Source: Porphyromonadaceae bacterium
Lineage (GTDB): Bacteria; Bacteroidota; Bacteroidia; Bacteroidales; Dysgonomonadaceae
NCBI GenBank assembly: GCA_003517675.1
Contig: DPAC01000043.1
Location: 1-40,644, forward strand
Direction of reading: 5' to 3'
DNA length: 40,644 nucleotides
Part shown: one piece after another, positions 20,537-30,508 of the stretch
Position numbering within the stretch: the stretch's first letter is position 1
Layout: each line of letters begins with the position of its first letter
Notes under the pieces: model-generated
Told to the model about the DNA's origin: nothing
The model's input: only the letters and a program-made list of their open reading frames with translations
Database searches by the model: none
Position numbers and translations under genes: made by a program

Positions 20537-21235
20537 TTAGCCAATGCGACTGATTTTGTGCAGCCTCTCCTCATCAATGATTTTGATTTTTCTTCCATCA
20601 ATGGTAATGATACGCTCATTCACGAAGTTGGAGAGGGTACGGATTGCATTGGAGGTGGTCATGTTGGAGAGATTTGCCAGGTCTTCTCTGGCCAGATAGA
20701 TGTTGATGGTAGCGCCATCCTCTTCCAGACCATAAGTTTCTTTGAGAAAAAGAAGCGATTCTGCCAACCGACCCCGCACATGCTTTTGGGTTAAGTTGAC
20801 AACCCGTTGATCAGCGATACCCAGGTCAATTGATAACATCCGGATAAAAAAGAGCGCCAACTCACCATTGTTGCGCAGAAACTGTTCAATGAGCTCCATC
20901 GGGATCTTGCAAACAGTACATGGCTCAAAGGCCGACGCTGCGGTGACATAAGGCTCCCGCGCGAAATAAGCCCTGTAACCAAAATATTGTATAGGGCGTA
21001 TGATACGAATGATCTGACTTCTGCCCCCTACCCCGCTTCTGAAAATCTTCACCTTACCCTTAAAAAGAATCATCAGATCTTTTGGATTCTCATCTTCCAG
21101 GTAGATTAGCTCATTTTTCTTGAAATGGACAAAACGTGCGTTTCTGCGCAACTGATCACGTTCAGCTGCGGTCAACATTCTCCATAAATCAGGTAATGAG
21201 GAGGATATATCCACTGTTATTTCTTCTTCCTTCAC
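20537..21235 (-). CDS. Crp/Fnr family transcription regulator
   Basis: A 232-aa regulator. Residues about 20-125 form a cyclic-nucleotide-binding-like beta-roll (LIYLEDENPKDLMILFKGKVKIFR), followed by the long dimer helix and a winged helix-turn-helix (about 155-228, with LAREDLANLSNMTTSNAIRTLSNF). No Fnr-type N-terminal Cys cluster is present, so oxygen sensing by an iron-sulphur cluster is unlikely. The ligand and targets are unknown. It has its own TATATTTG -7 element and diverges from the DUF5686 gene. Confidence 0.92.
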   Translation of the reverse strand: MKEEEITVDISSSLPDLWRMLTAAERDQLRRNARFVHFKKNELIYLEDENPKDLMILFKGKVKIFRSGVGGRSQIIRIIRPIQYFGYRAYFAREPYVTAASAFEPCTVCKIPMELIEQFLRNNGELALFFIRMLSIDLGIADQRVVNLTQKHVRGRLAESLLFLKETYGLEEDGATINIYLAREDLANLSNMTTSNAIRTLSNFVNERIITIDGRKIKIIDEERLHKISRIG

Positions 21236-21269
21236 TTAATCCAGTGTTGTAGAACTATGTTCTAAAACA

Positions 21270-21277
21270 CAAATATA
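21270..21277 (-). promoter_or_regulatory. -7 promoter element of the Crp/Fnr gene
   Basis: Minus-strand TATATTTG matches TAnnTTTG, 34 bases before the start. A TTTG lies 23 bases further upstream (21301-21304), slightly beyond usual -33 spacing. Confidence 0.5.
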
Positions 21278-21413
21278 TAAAATATTTAATCAGAATGTTA
21301 CAAAATAAATAAGATTTTTTATTTCCTCTCTCTTTTGCTCTGCAATTCTCACATCTTTTGGTTAATTTTCCGACAGAGCACTGTTTTTTTTTCTTGCAGG
21401 TGAAAAAAAAATG

Positions 21414-21421
21414 TAAGTTTG
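21414..21421 (+). promoter_or_regulatory. -7 promoter element of the DUF5686 gene
   Basis: TAAGTTTG matches TAnnTTTG. CTTG at 21393-21396 is a possible -33 with 17-base spacing. Only 8 bases separate the element from ATG 21430, so the transcript would be nearly leaderless. Confidence 0.45.
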
Positions 21422-21429
21422 TAATCTGA

Positions 21430-23583
21430 ATGAAGAGAGCTGTCACCATACTGATATTATTGCAGTTCATTGCTACTGAAAACTGTTTCGCATTTTCATC
21501 CAGTCTGCCGACAGATACGATTCTGAACAGAGCAATGAGTGCTGCAGAAAAATACAACGAGCTGGTGGAAAACTACACAGCCGAAGTATATGTGCGCTCC
21601 TATGTAGAAACCCTTCGGAAGAACTTTCTCTACAAATACACCCACCTGATACCCCATTTTGTGCTACATGATCCGGACAATGATGATGCGCTGATCGAGA
21701 CCATCAGTGATTTGCGTTATGAATACCCAAACACCTACGTACAGGATATCCGGCACGTAACCGGTACGCTTACCAAAAAAAAGGATATCGACCTGATTCC
21801 CTTTGAGCTGCTCAACATCAACATCTACGGAGAAACAACCAACGATGAAAGCCTCTTCATGCCCATCCGCTTCAGCACGGCGAAATATTACCGTTACAAG
21901 CTCTATCAGTCATTCACCAACAACAATAAGGAGTATTACAACATCCACTTTGAACCCATTTATGAGAACCCGAAACTTTTAAAAGGTTCCTTTATCGTGG
22001 AGAGAGGAACATGGCGTGTCATATTTTTCCGTGGAGAAGGGCTGGATATCTTCTCCGATTTTACTTTTGAGATGACCATGGGTGATGAGTGGGTAACCAA
22101 CTACCTCCCGGTGAGCATCACTATCTATCAGACGTCCACCTACTTGGGGAATGTACTGGCCAGCAGACATCTTGCCAAGATCAACTACAAGAAAATAGCC
22201 TTGCGACAATTTCAGCAACCAAAACGGTCACTCAACCTCAGCAACTCCTATAAGGTGCGACTCGACTCCGTACCGTTGCGCAGCGATTCTCTCTTCTGGG
22301 AAAAGATACGACCCATTCCACTACAAGCCAGAGAAATGGATGTGCTTGAGCGCTACCAACGTCAGCAGCGCATCCGGGAAGAACAAAAAAAGGCAGATGA
22401 CTCGCTGGGTAACAACCATGTGGCGCAAGAAATGGCACAACGGATGGTGGTTAACTCCAGTTACAGCTACAAATCGTCCCGCTTCGGGTACTCCGGATTG
22501 CTCAATCCACTGATGCTCGGCTACAGCTCCTACGATGGGGTTACCTACGGTCAGAGGCTCTCTTATACAGCTGATCTGAAGCGCAGTCGCAACCTCCAGA
22601 TCAACGCTTTCGCAGGTTACATGTTTCGCAGAAAAGAGTTTTTCACCGATCTAACCACCACCTTTAACTATGAGCCTTTACGAATGGGAAGTGCCACCTT
22701 CTCCATCGGTAATGGAAATCCTACCTACAGCTCTCTCTTCGTTGATGAGATTCGCGAGCGACTGAAGAACCAGGATCTCACATTCGACGATATCTCAGTG
22801 AACTACTACAAGGATTACTACCTCAAGCTCTTCAACACCTTCGAGCCCACCAACGGACTGTTGTTACAGATGGGTGTGGACTACCATATCCGTGAGAGCA
22901 AAAGCAACGAAGTGATGTTACGTTCATTGCCCCCTGAAAGAGATCCTGTTGAGCACCTCTTTGGCACCAAGCGATCGTTTGCCCCTTTTATACGGGTCAG
23001 CTGGACCCCGGAACAATATTACCGTTACGAGGGGCAACAAAAGATCTATGTCCGCTCCGATTATCCCACCTTCAAGGTTGAGTTCTCCCGAAGTCTGTTG
23101 GATGTGCTGGGCAGCACCTCTCAGTATAACCGAATCGAACTGGATGTCAACCAAAAGATTGACTTCGGGCTGATGCACTCATTCCAATACCACGTTGGCG
23201 CGGGCACGTTCATCAACCAGGAGACCGAATATTTCGCCGATTTTGTCTATTTCTCCAAGAACAATTTCCCGGAGAACTGCGACGATGGACTGGGTGGAAA
23301 TTTCAACCTGCTGAGTAGAGATCTCTACAATGCATCAGATTCCTACCTGCAGGCCCATATCATGTTGGAATCACCGTTTCTGATCCTGAAAAACATCCCC
23401 TTTATCTCCGAATTTGCCGACAAGGAGCGGCTCTATCTGAGTCAGCTCCACACACCTCAGATCAAGTCATACACTGAACTGGGTTACGGTATTGGGAATC
23501 GTTTTTTCAATGCCGGTCTCTTCGCCTCTTTTCATAAAACCCACTTTGAAGAGATCGGCGTGCGGGCTGCTTTAGGGTTTTGA
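21430..23583 (+). CDS. DUF5686 family outer-membrane protein
   Basis: A 717-aa protein with a signal peptide (about residues 1-21, ending CFAF). The N-terminal part (YNELVENYTAEVYVRSYVE onward) and the long beta-strand-rich C-terminal half match the Bacteroidota DUF5686 family. Other members often carry an N-terminal carboxypeptidase-regulatory-like domain, which is absent here. The final strand ends in an aromatic residue (IGVRAALGF), as in outer-membrane barrels. Function unknown. It is followed by ispE, which has its own promoter-like element. Confidence 0.82.
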   Translation: MKRAVTILILLQFIATENCFAFSSSLPTDTILNRAMSAAEKYNELVENYTAEVYVRSYVETLRKNFLYKYTHLIPHFVLHDPDNDDALIETISDLRYEYPNTYVQDIRHVTGTLTKKKDIDLIPFELLNINIYGETTNDESLFMPIRFSTAKYYRYKLYQSFTNNNKEYYNIHFEPIYENPKLLKGSFIVERGTWRVIFFRGEGLDIFSDFTFEMTMGDEWVTNYLPVSITIYQTSTYLGNVLASRHLAKINYKKIALRQFQQPKRSLNLSNSYKVRLDSVPLRSDSLFWEKIRPIPLQAREMDVLERYQRQQRIREEQKKADDSLGNNHVAQEMAQRMVVNSSYSYKSSRFGYSGLLNPLMLGYSSYDGVTYGQRLSYTADLKRSRNLQINAFAGYMFRRKEFFTDLTTTFNYEPLRMGSATFSIGNGNPTYSSLFVDEIRERLKNQDLTFDDISVNYYKDYYLKLFNTFEPTNGLLLQMGVDYHIRESKSNEVMLRSLPPERDPVEHLFGTKRSFAPFIRVSWTPEQYYRYEGQQKIYVRSDYPTFKVEFSRSLLDVLGSTSQYNRIELDVNQKIDFGLMHSFQYHVGAGTFINQETEYFADFVYFSKNNFPENCDDGLGGNFNLLSRDLYNASDSYLQAHIMLESPFLILKNIPFISEFADKERLYLSQLHTPQIKSYTELGYGIGNRFFNAGLFASFHKTHFEEIGVRAALGF

Positions 23584-23667
23584 CATCTGTATGGAGACCC
23601 ATTTTTTCTGCTGCCTACCCCCCACTCAGCAGAGCGCTCATATAGGCAAAACTTTTAGAAAAATCCT

Positions 23668-23675
23668 TACCTTTG
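23668..23675 (+). promoter_or_regulatory. -7 promoter element of ispE
   Basis: TACCTTTG matches TAnnTTTG, 17 bases before ATG 23693. It lies inside the upstream extension of the frame and so supports the shorter start. Confidence 0.5.
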
Positions 23676-23692
23676 TACAAAAGAACTGTTTT

Positions 23693-24538
23693 ATGATCCG
23701 ATTTCCCAATGCAAAGATCAATCTGGGGTTACATGTCACAGCCCGCAGGGAGGACGGGTACCACGATCTGGAAACGATCTTTTACCCAATAGAACTGAGA
23801 GATGCACTGGAGATCATTCCTTTACCTGAGGGGAGCATACCCGGAGAGGAGAATCCATACCGGCTCTTTCAGACAGGTATCTCCCTGAGAGGTGATGAGG
23901 ATGAGAACCTGGTGGTCAAGGCCTGGAAAATGATTGCGCGGGAGAAAAAGTTACCTCCCATTGAGATCCATCTTCTTAAAAGAATACCGTTCGGTGCCGG
24001 TTTGGGTGGCGGCTCTTCCGATGCAGTGGCCATGTTACAACTACTTAACAACACCTTTGCACTGGGGTACAGTGAAGCAGAACTGGCATCACGTGCGGCC
24101 CGACTGGGAGCAGATTGTCCCTTTTTTATCATCAACCGCCCTGCCCTGGCCACCGGTATAGGTGAGATCCTGGAGCCGGTGGAAGTGGATTTGAGTCACC
24201 TGACCATGGTACTGGTAAAGCCGGATCTTTGGATTTCTACCGCTGAAGCCTATTCATTGATCAGGCCCAAAAAGCCTGAACAGTCACTCAGGGAGATCAT
24301 TTCCTTGCCTATTTCAGACTGGAAAGAGCGTTTGAAAAATGATTTCGAGACCGCTCTTTTCAAAAAATTTCCCGAAATTTGGCAGATCAAACAGCAGCTC
24401 TACGAGCAAGGTGCAGTTTATTCCTCCATGAGTGGTTCGGGTTCAGCGGTTTATGGCCTGTTCGAAGAAACGCCCGATCTGAAAGGCCTCTTCAACAACC
24501 ATTTCGTATGGATGAATAAGTTGCAAGCTGACAGTTGA
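23693..24538 (+). CDS. ispE: 4-diphosphocytidyl-2-C-methyl-D-erythritol kinase
   Basis: IspE phosphorylates CDP-methylerythritol in the non-mevalonate isoprenoid pathway. This 281-aa GHMP kinase starts MIRFPNAKINLGLHV, with catalytic Lys8. The ATP-binding motif PFGAGLGGGSSDA is at 99-111, Asp141 lies in LGADCPFF, and SSMSGSGSAVYGLF is the C-terminal GHMP motif. The frame opens 34 codons earlier, but that part has no homology-like character and spans a promoter element. The stop lies 17 bases before the S9 peptidase start. Confidence 0.95.
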   Translation: MIRFPNAKINLGLHVTARREDGYHDLETIFYPIELRDALEIIPLPEGSIPGEENPYRLFQTGISLRGDEDENLVVKAWKMIAREKKLPPIEIHLLKRIPFGAGLGGGSSDAVAMLQLLNNTFALGYSEAELASRAARLGADCPFFIINRPALATGIGEILEPVEVDLSHLTMVLVKPDLWISTAEAYSLIRPKKPEQSLREIISLPISDWKERLKNDFETALFKKFPEIWQIKQQLYEQGAVYSSMSGSGSAVYGLFEETPDLKGLFNNHFVWMNKLQADS

Positions 24539-24555
24539 CAAAATTGTACAAATAT

Positions 24556-27099
24556 ATGAACAAACGTTTTAGAAGATGCTTCTTAATGCTACTGATACTT
24601 GGTGGAAGCATTCAGGCTCAAACGGTATTCTCACCGGCAGAGCTCCCCTCTTTCGGGCCCATCCCTGTAACAAAACCGGTGTTACTGGACAGCATCAATC
24701 TCAGTGACAAACCCTACTCGGATGAGTTGCTGTTATCCACCACCATCAATTTCCCGGCACCTGAAAAATTTACCGGCAGGGCACAACCAGATACAATGGG
24801 TTACTTCCGGTTGCCGAAACCCACACAGGGCAGGGCTTTTCAACTGGTCTCCTTTCATTTGTCGGGTGACCGGTATGGAAAGGCCAGGATCACCGTTACC
24901 TCACCCAACCCGCTGGAGCTCTGGATCGACAACGTGAAAAGAGCCACCAAACAAGCCGCTGATGACAGTCTCCACCTCTCCGGATCGGTAGATGCGGTAT
25001 TGAATGGCTTCACCAACAACAGCCGTGTGATCATTAAAATGCTTGCCTCATCTGATGACCCACACGATGTGATGGTAAAAATTGGTGTACGGCCGGAAGA
25101 GGGCGACTCGCTTTTGCTATTCACTTTCAACAATCAGAACAAACGACGGATCGATATCAAAGACATCCTTGAGGGAAATCGGATAAACAACTCCTCCATC
25201 TCCCCAAGCGGCCGTTTTGTGCTGCTGTCTCTGCGTGAAACGCTGCCGGGAGGGGCACCCCGCACTCATACGCAGATATACGACAACCAGCAAAAACGAA
25301 TCATCTTTTCAGAGCCGATGAGCCGTCAGCAACTGGGCTGGATGCCCAAATCAGACCTGCTTTACTATGTGGGTGACAAGGAGGAAGGACGGACTTTCTA
25401 TACCCTTGATCCGCTCACCCTGGAGACGACGATCAGGGCAGAAAACCTGCCCAAGGAAAACTTCTTTGTTGCGCCGGATGAACAATCACTCTTTTACTCA
25501 ACCAAAGAGACCCTTACAATCAGCAACCCCGGTGGATTGAAACGGCTGATCGGTATTGACGATCGTCAGTCGCAATACCGCGAACGGTCATACCTCTACC
25601 GCTACTTCTTTGAGACTGGACTTACACAGCAGCTCACCTTTGGCAGGCAGTCGGCATCACTCAACGATGTGAGCAACGACATGCAATACCTGCTTTTTTC
25701 GGTATCGGAAGAAGATCTCTCCCAGCGTCCCTTTCGTACCAGCACCCTCTATCGGTTGAACTTGGAAACCATGGAGAGCGATACCATCTGGAAAGATCAG
25801 CGATATGCCTACTCTGCACAATTTTCTCCCGATGGCCGGCAACTGCTGATCCATGGTGCCCCTGAGGCCTTCAACGGCATTGGCTTGAACATCAAGCCGG
25901 AACAGATTGCCAACAGCTACGACACCCAATCGTTTGTCATGCAGCTTGAAAACAGAGAGGTGATTCCGGTTACCAAAACATTTGATCCAACCATCAGCGC
26001 GCAGGAGTGGAACCCGCTGGATAACAACATCTATTACCGCGTTGAGGAGGGTGACAGGGTTAACATATACCGTTATACAACCCGCAATGCATCCTTTAAG
26101 AAACTGCCGCTCAAGGAGGAGGTGATCCGTTCCTTCAACATTGCCAGGAACGCACTCTGGGCCACCTATACCGGTCAGAGCAGCTCCAACTCCACCCGTT
26201 GTTACCTGCTCAATCTCAAAACGCTCGAATCAACGCTTATCAGTGATCCCTATGCCGAGAGGCTCGATCAGCTGCAACTGGGTGAGGTAAAGGAGTGGCA
26301 CTTCACCAGTTCCTTTGGTGACCAGATTGAAGGACGCTACTATCTGCCACCGCATTTCGATCCCCAAAGAAAATATCCCCTGATAGTCTATTACTACGGC
26401 GGTACCAGCCCCACCAGCCGCGTTTTTGAGAGCACCTATCCACTGCATGTCTATGCCGCCCAGGATTACGTGGTTTACACACTGCAACCCAGTGGGACCA
26501 CCGGTTACGGGCAGGAGTTCTCGGCACGTCATGTGAACGCATGGGGGAAGCAGACAGCAGAAGAGATCATAGAGGGGGTAAAAGCATTTGTGGCAGCCCA
26601 TCCATTCGTTGACAGTTCCAAAATTGGCAATATAGGGGCCTCCTACGGTGGGTTCATGACGCAGTACCTGATTACCCAAACCGATCTGTTCACCGCCTCG
26701 GTATCGCATGCCGGCATCAGCAACATCACCAGTTACTGGGGTGAAGGTTACTGGGGCTACTCCTACAGTGCCGGTGCCAGTGCCGGAAGCTATCCCTGGA
26801 ACAATCCGCGCCTCTACGTGGAACAAAGCCCGCTGTTTCATGCCGATAAAATAACAACGCCGCTCTTGTTGCTTCATGGTACAGCAGACACCAATGTGCC
26901 CATCGGGGAAAGCATTCAAATGTACACGGCACTGAAACTGCTAAACAAGCCGGTGGAGTTTATCCAGGTAGAGGGTGAGAATCATGCCATATATGATTAC
27001 CAGAAGCGAATTTCATGGAACCATGCCATCTATGCCTGGTTTGCCAAATGGTTGAAGGATGATCCCCGATGGTGGAACTCAATGTTCCCGGAGAAATAG
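24556..27099 (+). CDS. S9 family serine peptidase (DPP-IV/acylaminoacyl-peptidase type)
   Basis: Starting at ATG 24556 (MNKRFRRCF) gives an 847-aa protein with a signal peptide ending SIQAQ. An upstream TTG at 24535 would overlap the ispE stop. The N-terminal half is a propeller-like region with repeated WD40/TolB-type strands. The alpha/beta-hydrolase domain has Ser696 in GASYGG, Asp778 in HGTADTNVP and His810 in GENHAIY, a complete triad. It probably cuts dipeptides or short peptides in the periplasm, in line with peptide fermentation in many Bacteroidales. It may be co-transcribed with ispE. Confidence 0.94.
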   Translation: MNKRFRRCFLMLLILGGSIQAQTVFSPAELPSFGPIPVTKPVLLDSINLSDKPYSDELLLSTTINFPAPEKFTGRAQPDTMGYFRLPKPTQGRAFQLVSFHLSGDRYGKARITVTSPNPLELWIDNVKRATKQAADDSLHLSGSVDAVLNGFTNNSRVIIKMLASSDDPHDVMVKIGVRPEEGDSLLLFTFNNQNKRRIDIKDILEGNRINNSSISPSGRFVLLSLRETLPGGAPRTHTQIYDNQQKRIIFSEPMSRQQLGWMPKSDLLYYVGDKEEGRTFYTLDPLTLETTIRAENLPKENFFVAPDEQSLFYSTKETLTISNPGGLKRLIGIDDRQSQYRERSYLYRYFFETGLTQQLTFGRQSASLNDVSNDMQYLLFSVSEEDLSQRPFRTSTLYRLNLETMESDTIWKDQRYAYSAQFSPDGRQLLIHGAPEAFNGIGLNIKPEQIANSYDTQSFVMQLENREVIPVTKTFDPTISAQEWNPLDNNIYYRVEEGDRVNIYRYTTRNASFKKLPLKEEVIRSFNIARNALWATYTGQSSSNSTRCYLLNLKTLESTLISDPYAERLDQLQLGEVKEWHFTSSFGDQIEGRYYLPPHFDPQRKYPLIVYYYGGTSPTSRVFESTYPLHVYAAQDYVVYTLQPSGTTGYGQEFSARHVNAWGKQTAEEIIEGVKAFVAAHPFVDSSKIGNIGASYGGFMTQYLITQTDLFTASVSHAGISNITSYWGEGYWGYSYSAGASAGSYPWNNPRLYVEQSPLFHADKITTPLLLLHGTADTNVPIGESIQMYTALKLLNKPVEFIQVEGENHAIYDYQKRISWNHAIYAWFAKWLKDDPRWWNSMFPEK

Positions 27100-27139
27100 G
27101 AATGACGACTTGTATTTTGTTTCGTAAAGGACTTAAAAG

Positions 27140-27925
27140 ATGGATGTAGAAAAAATTTGCAACGACGTAAAACTGCTTGCCCGCACTACGGGGGAATATC
27201 TGAAAGCCGGGCAGGCAACACTCAGAAAAAAAGACATAGAGCTGAAAGGTACCCGTAATTATGTGACATACATTGATAAGGAAGCTGAACAGAGACTGGT
27301 GGAAGGACTGGGAAAGTTGCTCCCGGAAGCAGGATTCCTGACCGAAGAGAATACCGTGGAATTTATACAAAAAGAATTCACCTGGGTCATCGATCCACTG
27401 GACGGCACAACCAATTATGTACATGGCGACACGCCCTATTCGGTGAGCATCGCACTGATGAGCGGAAGGAAGGTGATCCTGGGAGTGGTATTTGATCCCG
27501 TCGCTGATCAGATGTTCTATGCCACAGAAAGAGGAAAGGCATTTCTCAACGACATCTCATTACAGGTAAGTACACAGGCAACGCTGGAGAACGGATACAT
27601 CGGATTCGGCATTCCATACACTCTGGACAAGAAAGGAGAACAGATCCTTCAACGTGCGATGAAACAGTTCCGGAACTGCAGCTTTCGCATCAAAGGATCG
27701 GCTGCACTGGAGATTTGTTATGTAGCGGCAGGCATCAGTGACACCTACTTCCACTCAGGGTTATCGCCCTGGGATGTGGCTGCGGGTGCATTTATCCTGG
27801 AGTGTGCCGGAGGAAAATGTACCGATTTCACAGGGGGTGACCATTACATTTTCGGAAAAGAGCTGGTGGCCTCCAACGGTGCCATTCACCAGCAGATCAT
27901 GGAATCAATTATTCAGGGTACGTAA
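27140..27925 (+). CDS. Inositol monophosphatase family protein
   Basis: A 261-aa lithium-sensitive-type phosphatase. Metal ligands are visible as Glu69/Glu70 (LTEEN), D85-P-L-D88-G-T-T in the family's first signature, and W211-D212 in SPWDVAAGAFILECAGG. These enzymes remove phosphate from inositol phosphates, fructose-1,6-bisphosphate, NADP or PAP. The motifs alone do not decide among them. It stands between the S9 peptidase (40-base gap) and the XRE-cupin gene. Confidence 0.92.
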   Translation: MDVEKICNDVKLLARTTGEYLKAGQATLRKKDIELKGTRNYVTYIDKEAEQRLVEGLGKLLPEAGFLTEENTVEFIQKEFTWVIDPLDGTTNYVHGDTPYSVSIALMSGRKVILGVVFDPVADQMFYATERGKAFLNDISLQVSTQATLENGYIGFGIPYTLDKKGEQILQRAMKQFRNCSFRIKGSAALEICYVAAGISDTYFHSGLSPWDVAAGAFILECAGGKCTDFTGGDHYIFGKELVASNGAIHQQIMESIIQGT

Positions 27926-28057
27926 TGGCCAATCAGAACCTCCTCATTGCTTTGCTGCCGACGCTGGAAACGGCACGTGTCCATTATCGATTTGGTAGCA
28001 GGAATGGCAGTAATGGCAATGAGCCTCTTTCTGTTCATATAATTAAACAAAAAAAAG

Positions 28058-28065
28058 TATCTTTG
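28058..28065 (+). promoter_or_regulatory. -7 promoter element of the XRE-cupin gene
   Basis: TATCTTTG matches TAnnTTTG, 58 bases before ATG 28124. Confidence 0.5.
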
Positions 28066-28123
28066 CTTTTCATTGTGCAAATAGAGGGTAGACCCCATGA
28101 AAAATTAATCAACACGTACGATA

Positions 28124-28684
28124 ATGGAAACAGATTTAAAACAAATAGGCGAACGCATCAAGGGATTACGCGAAGCGCTCGGTTTTTCCCCCGGCGAGAT
28201 GGCACACAGGCTGGAGGTGGATGAAGATGTGTATCTGCAATATGAAGCAGGTGAAAGAGATATCTCTATCTCCTTTTTGCAGCGTATTGAAAGAGAGTTC
28301 AATGTAGACCTGGCTACCCTGATGTTCGGTACCGAGCCTAAGATGAACTCCTACTTTATTACCCGGAAAGACAAGGGGGTAAGCGTGGAGAGAGTTTCGG
28401 CCTACAAATACCAGTCGCTCACAGCGGGATTTACCAACAATGTGGCCGAAGTATTCGTGGTGACCGTTGAACCCAAGCCGAAGGAAACCGATTTCTTCCA
28501 AAACATCCATGCCGGACAGGAATTCAACATGGTACTGGAAGGAAGCATGATGTTGAACATAAACGGTAAAAATCTGATCCTTAACGAAGGCGACAGCATC
28601 TATTTTGATTCATCCCTTCCGCACGGCATGAAAGCGCTCAACGAGAAGCCGGTAAAATTTCTCGCCGTGATTTTATACCCATAA
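28124..28684 (+). CDS. XRE-cupin transcription regulator
   Basis: A 186-aa protein with an N-terminal XRE helix-turn-helix (about 7-62: IGERIKGLREALGFSPGEMA, then the RLEVDEDVYLQYEAGERDIS recognition region) and a C-terminal cupin (about 105-186: HAGQEFNMVLEGSMMLNINGK, then SLPHGMKAL). The cupin probably senses a small ligand. Its metal-binding His set is incomplete. The gene precedes the acyl-CoA synthetase by 29 bases on the same strand, so it probably controls that gene in response to a carboxylate or derivative. That ligand is inference. Confidence 0.9.
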   Translation: METDLKQIGERIKGLREALGFSPGEMAHRLEVDEDVYLQYEAGERDISISFLQRIEREFNVDLATLMFGTEPKMNSYFITRKDKGVSVERVSAYKYQSLTAGFTNNVAEVFVVTVEPKPKETDFFQNIHAGQEFNMVLEGSMMLNINGKNLILNEGDSIYFDSSLPHGMKALNEKPVKFLAVILYP

Positions 28685-28713
28685 GCATAATGATTGTTTG
28701 ATAATTGGTTATC

Positions 28714-30372
28714 ATGATAGAAAAATTTGTAAAGAAAACATCATTCGCATCCCATCAGGATTTCATCGATAATTTTGACATTATCGTGCCGGATCATTTT
28801 AATTTTGCCTATGATGTGGTGGATGAATGGGCCAGGACCCATCCCGATAAACAGGCCCTTTGCTGGACAAACGACAAAGGGGCACACCGCAACCTCACTT
28901 TCGGAGAACTGAAAATCCTTTCCGACAAAACAGCTTCCTTCTTTCAATCGCTGGGCATCGGAAAAGGAGACATGGTCATGCTCATCCTCAAAAGAAACCT
29001 CGAGTTTTGGCAGAGTATCCTGGCGCTGCACAAGATTGGCGCCGTGGCAATACCGGCAACTCACCTGCTGACCGACAAGGACATCATTTACCGCAACAAT
29101 GCAGCAGCTATAAAAACCATTGTCGCTACGGAGGATGAGCAGCTGATCGCGCACGTGGATCTTGCCATGTCACAATCACCCACGGTAAAGCATCGCATCC
29201 TGGTCGGAGAGACTGCTCCGGAAGGATGGATCGATTTCCACCGGGGGGTGGAGGAAGCACCGTCATTTGTAAAACCGGAAAAGGTGAATTCCAATGAGGA
29301 GATCATGCTCCTCTATTTCACTTCGGGCACTACCGGACAGCCCAAGATGGTCATCCACGATTTCACGTACCCCCTCGGGCACATCATTACGGCCAAATAC
29401 TGGCATAACCTGCACGAAAACAGCAAACATCTCACTGTGGCTGACACCGGATGGGCAAAAGCAGTGTGGGGAAAGTTGTACGGGCAATGGATCGCAGGTG
29501 CTTGTGTGTTCGTATATGATTTCGATGGGCGCTTTATTCCCGATGACATGCTCCGCATGATTTCGACTTACAAAGTTACTTCGTTCTGTGCTCCTCCCAC
29601 CATCTATCGCTTTCTTATCCGTGAGGATCTGAGCAAGTACGATCTGTCGTCACTGGAATATTGTACCACGGCCGGGGAAGCGCTCAACCCATCGGTATTT
29701 GAAACATTCTACAAACTGACCGGCATTAAGATAATGGAAGCATTCGGCCAGACCGAAACGATACCTTCCATTATCACCTTTCCCTGGATGGAACCTAAGC
29801 CGGGCTCCATGGGCGTTCCCAATCCGTTATACAAGATGGATCTGCTCACTCACGACGGGCGATCTGCCGAAGAGGGGGAACAGGGAGAGATTGTCATCAA
29901 TACCGGTGAAAAACGGCCCTTGTCTTTATTCATGGGATACTACCGCGATGAGAAGCTCACGGAACAGGTATGGGCCAACCATGTGTATCATACGGGCGAT
30001 ATGGCCTGGCGCGATGAAGAGGGTTACTACTGGTTCGTAGGGCGCACCGATGATGTGATCAAGAGCTCCGGCTACCGCATCGGTCCTTTCGAAGTGGAAA
30101 GTGCCGTGATGACGCATCCCGCGGTGGTAGAGTGTGCCATCACCGGTGTCCCCGACGAAATCCGCGGGCAGGTGATCAAAGCCACCATCGTGCTGGCAGA
30201 AAAGTATAAAACGAGAGCAGGCGATGAGCTGGCCACCGAAATTCAGGAACATGTGAAAAAAGTGACCGCTCCCTATAAATACCCGCGGGTAATTGAGTTC
30301 GTAGATGAACTGCCGAAGACCATCAGTGGCAAAATACGCAGGGTAGAGCTCAGGGAAAAAAATAATCAGTAG
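28714..30372 (+). CDS. AMP-forming acyl-CoA synthetase
   Basis: Starting at ATG 28714 gives 552 aa; the frame also opens at TTG 28705. The adenylate-forming motif [12 protein letters not shown] is near residue 200, followed by [30 protein letters not shown] and the catalytic C-terminal Lys in [13 protein letters not shown]. It activates a carboxylic acid to its CoA thioester. The layout resembles acetyl- or medium-chain acyl-CoA synthetases, but substrate cannot be read. It forms a unit with the XRE-cupin gene. Confidence 0.92.
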   Translation: MIEKFVKKTSFASHQDFIDNFDIIVPDHFNFAYDVVDEWARTHPDKQALCWTNDKGAHRNLTFGELKILSDKTASFFQSLGIGKGDMVMLILKRNLEFWQSILALHKIGAVAIPATHLLTDKDIIYRNNAAAIKTIVATEDEQLIAHVDLAMSQSPTVKHRILVGETAPEGWIDFHRGVEEAPSFVKPEKVNSNEEIMLLYFTSGTTGQPKMVIHDFTYPLGHIITAKYWHNLHENSKHLTVADTGWAKAVWGKLYGQWIAGACVFVYDFDGRFIPDDMLRMISTYKVTSFCAPPTIYRFLIREDLSKYDLSSLEYCTTAGEALNPSVFETFYKLTGIKIMEAFGQTETIPSIITFPWMEPKPGSMGVPNPLYKMDLLTHDGRSAEEGEQGEIVINTGEKRPLSLFMGYYRDEKLTEQVWANHVYHTGDMAWRDEEGYYWFVGRTDDVIKSSGYRIGPFEVESAVMTHPAVVECAITGVPDEIRGQVIKATIVLAEKYKTRAGDELATEIQEHVKKVTAPYKYPRVIEFVDELPKTISGKIRRVELREKNNQ

Positions 30373-30395
30373 CAAGAAGTGATTACAATAATACT

Positions 30396-30434
30396 GATTG
30401 CTGAAAGCTGAGTGCTCAATGCGGATTGCTGAAA
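30396..30434. repeat. Short direct repeat GATTGCTGAAA
   Basis: The 11-mer GATTGCTGAAA occurs at 30396-30406 and 30424-30434 in the gap between the synthetase and fabD. No function is evident. Confidence 0.4.
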
Positions 30435-30508
30435 TTGAACAGAAACATGATTTACTTGTTTATCTCTTTATATAAGTTATCGGAACTACCATAAAGTTTT
30501 TCAATAAT

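Noticed and set aside
26230..26919. 229-aa minus-strand ORF
   Set aside because: Antisense to the catalytic domain of the S9 peptidase.
27995..28025. Short tandem-like text (AATGGCAGTAATGGCAATG)
   Set aside because: Only two imperfect units with no structure or conserved context.
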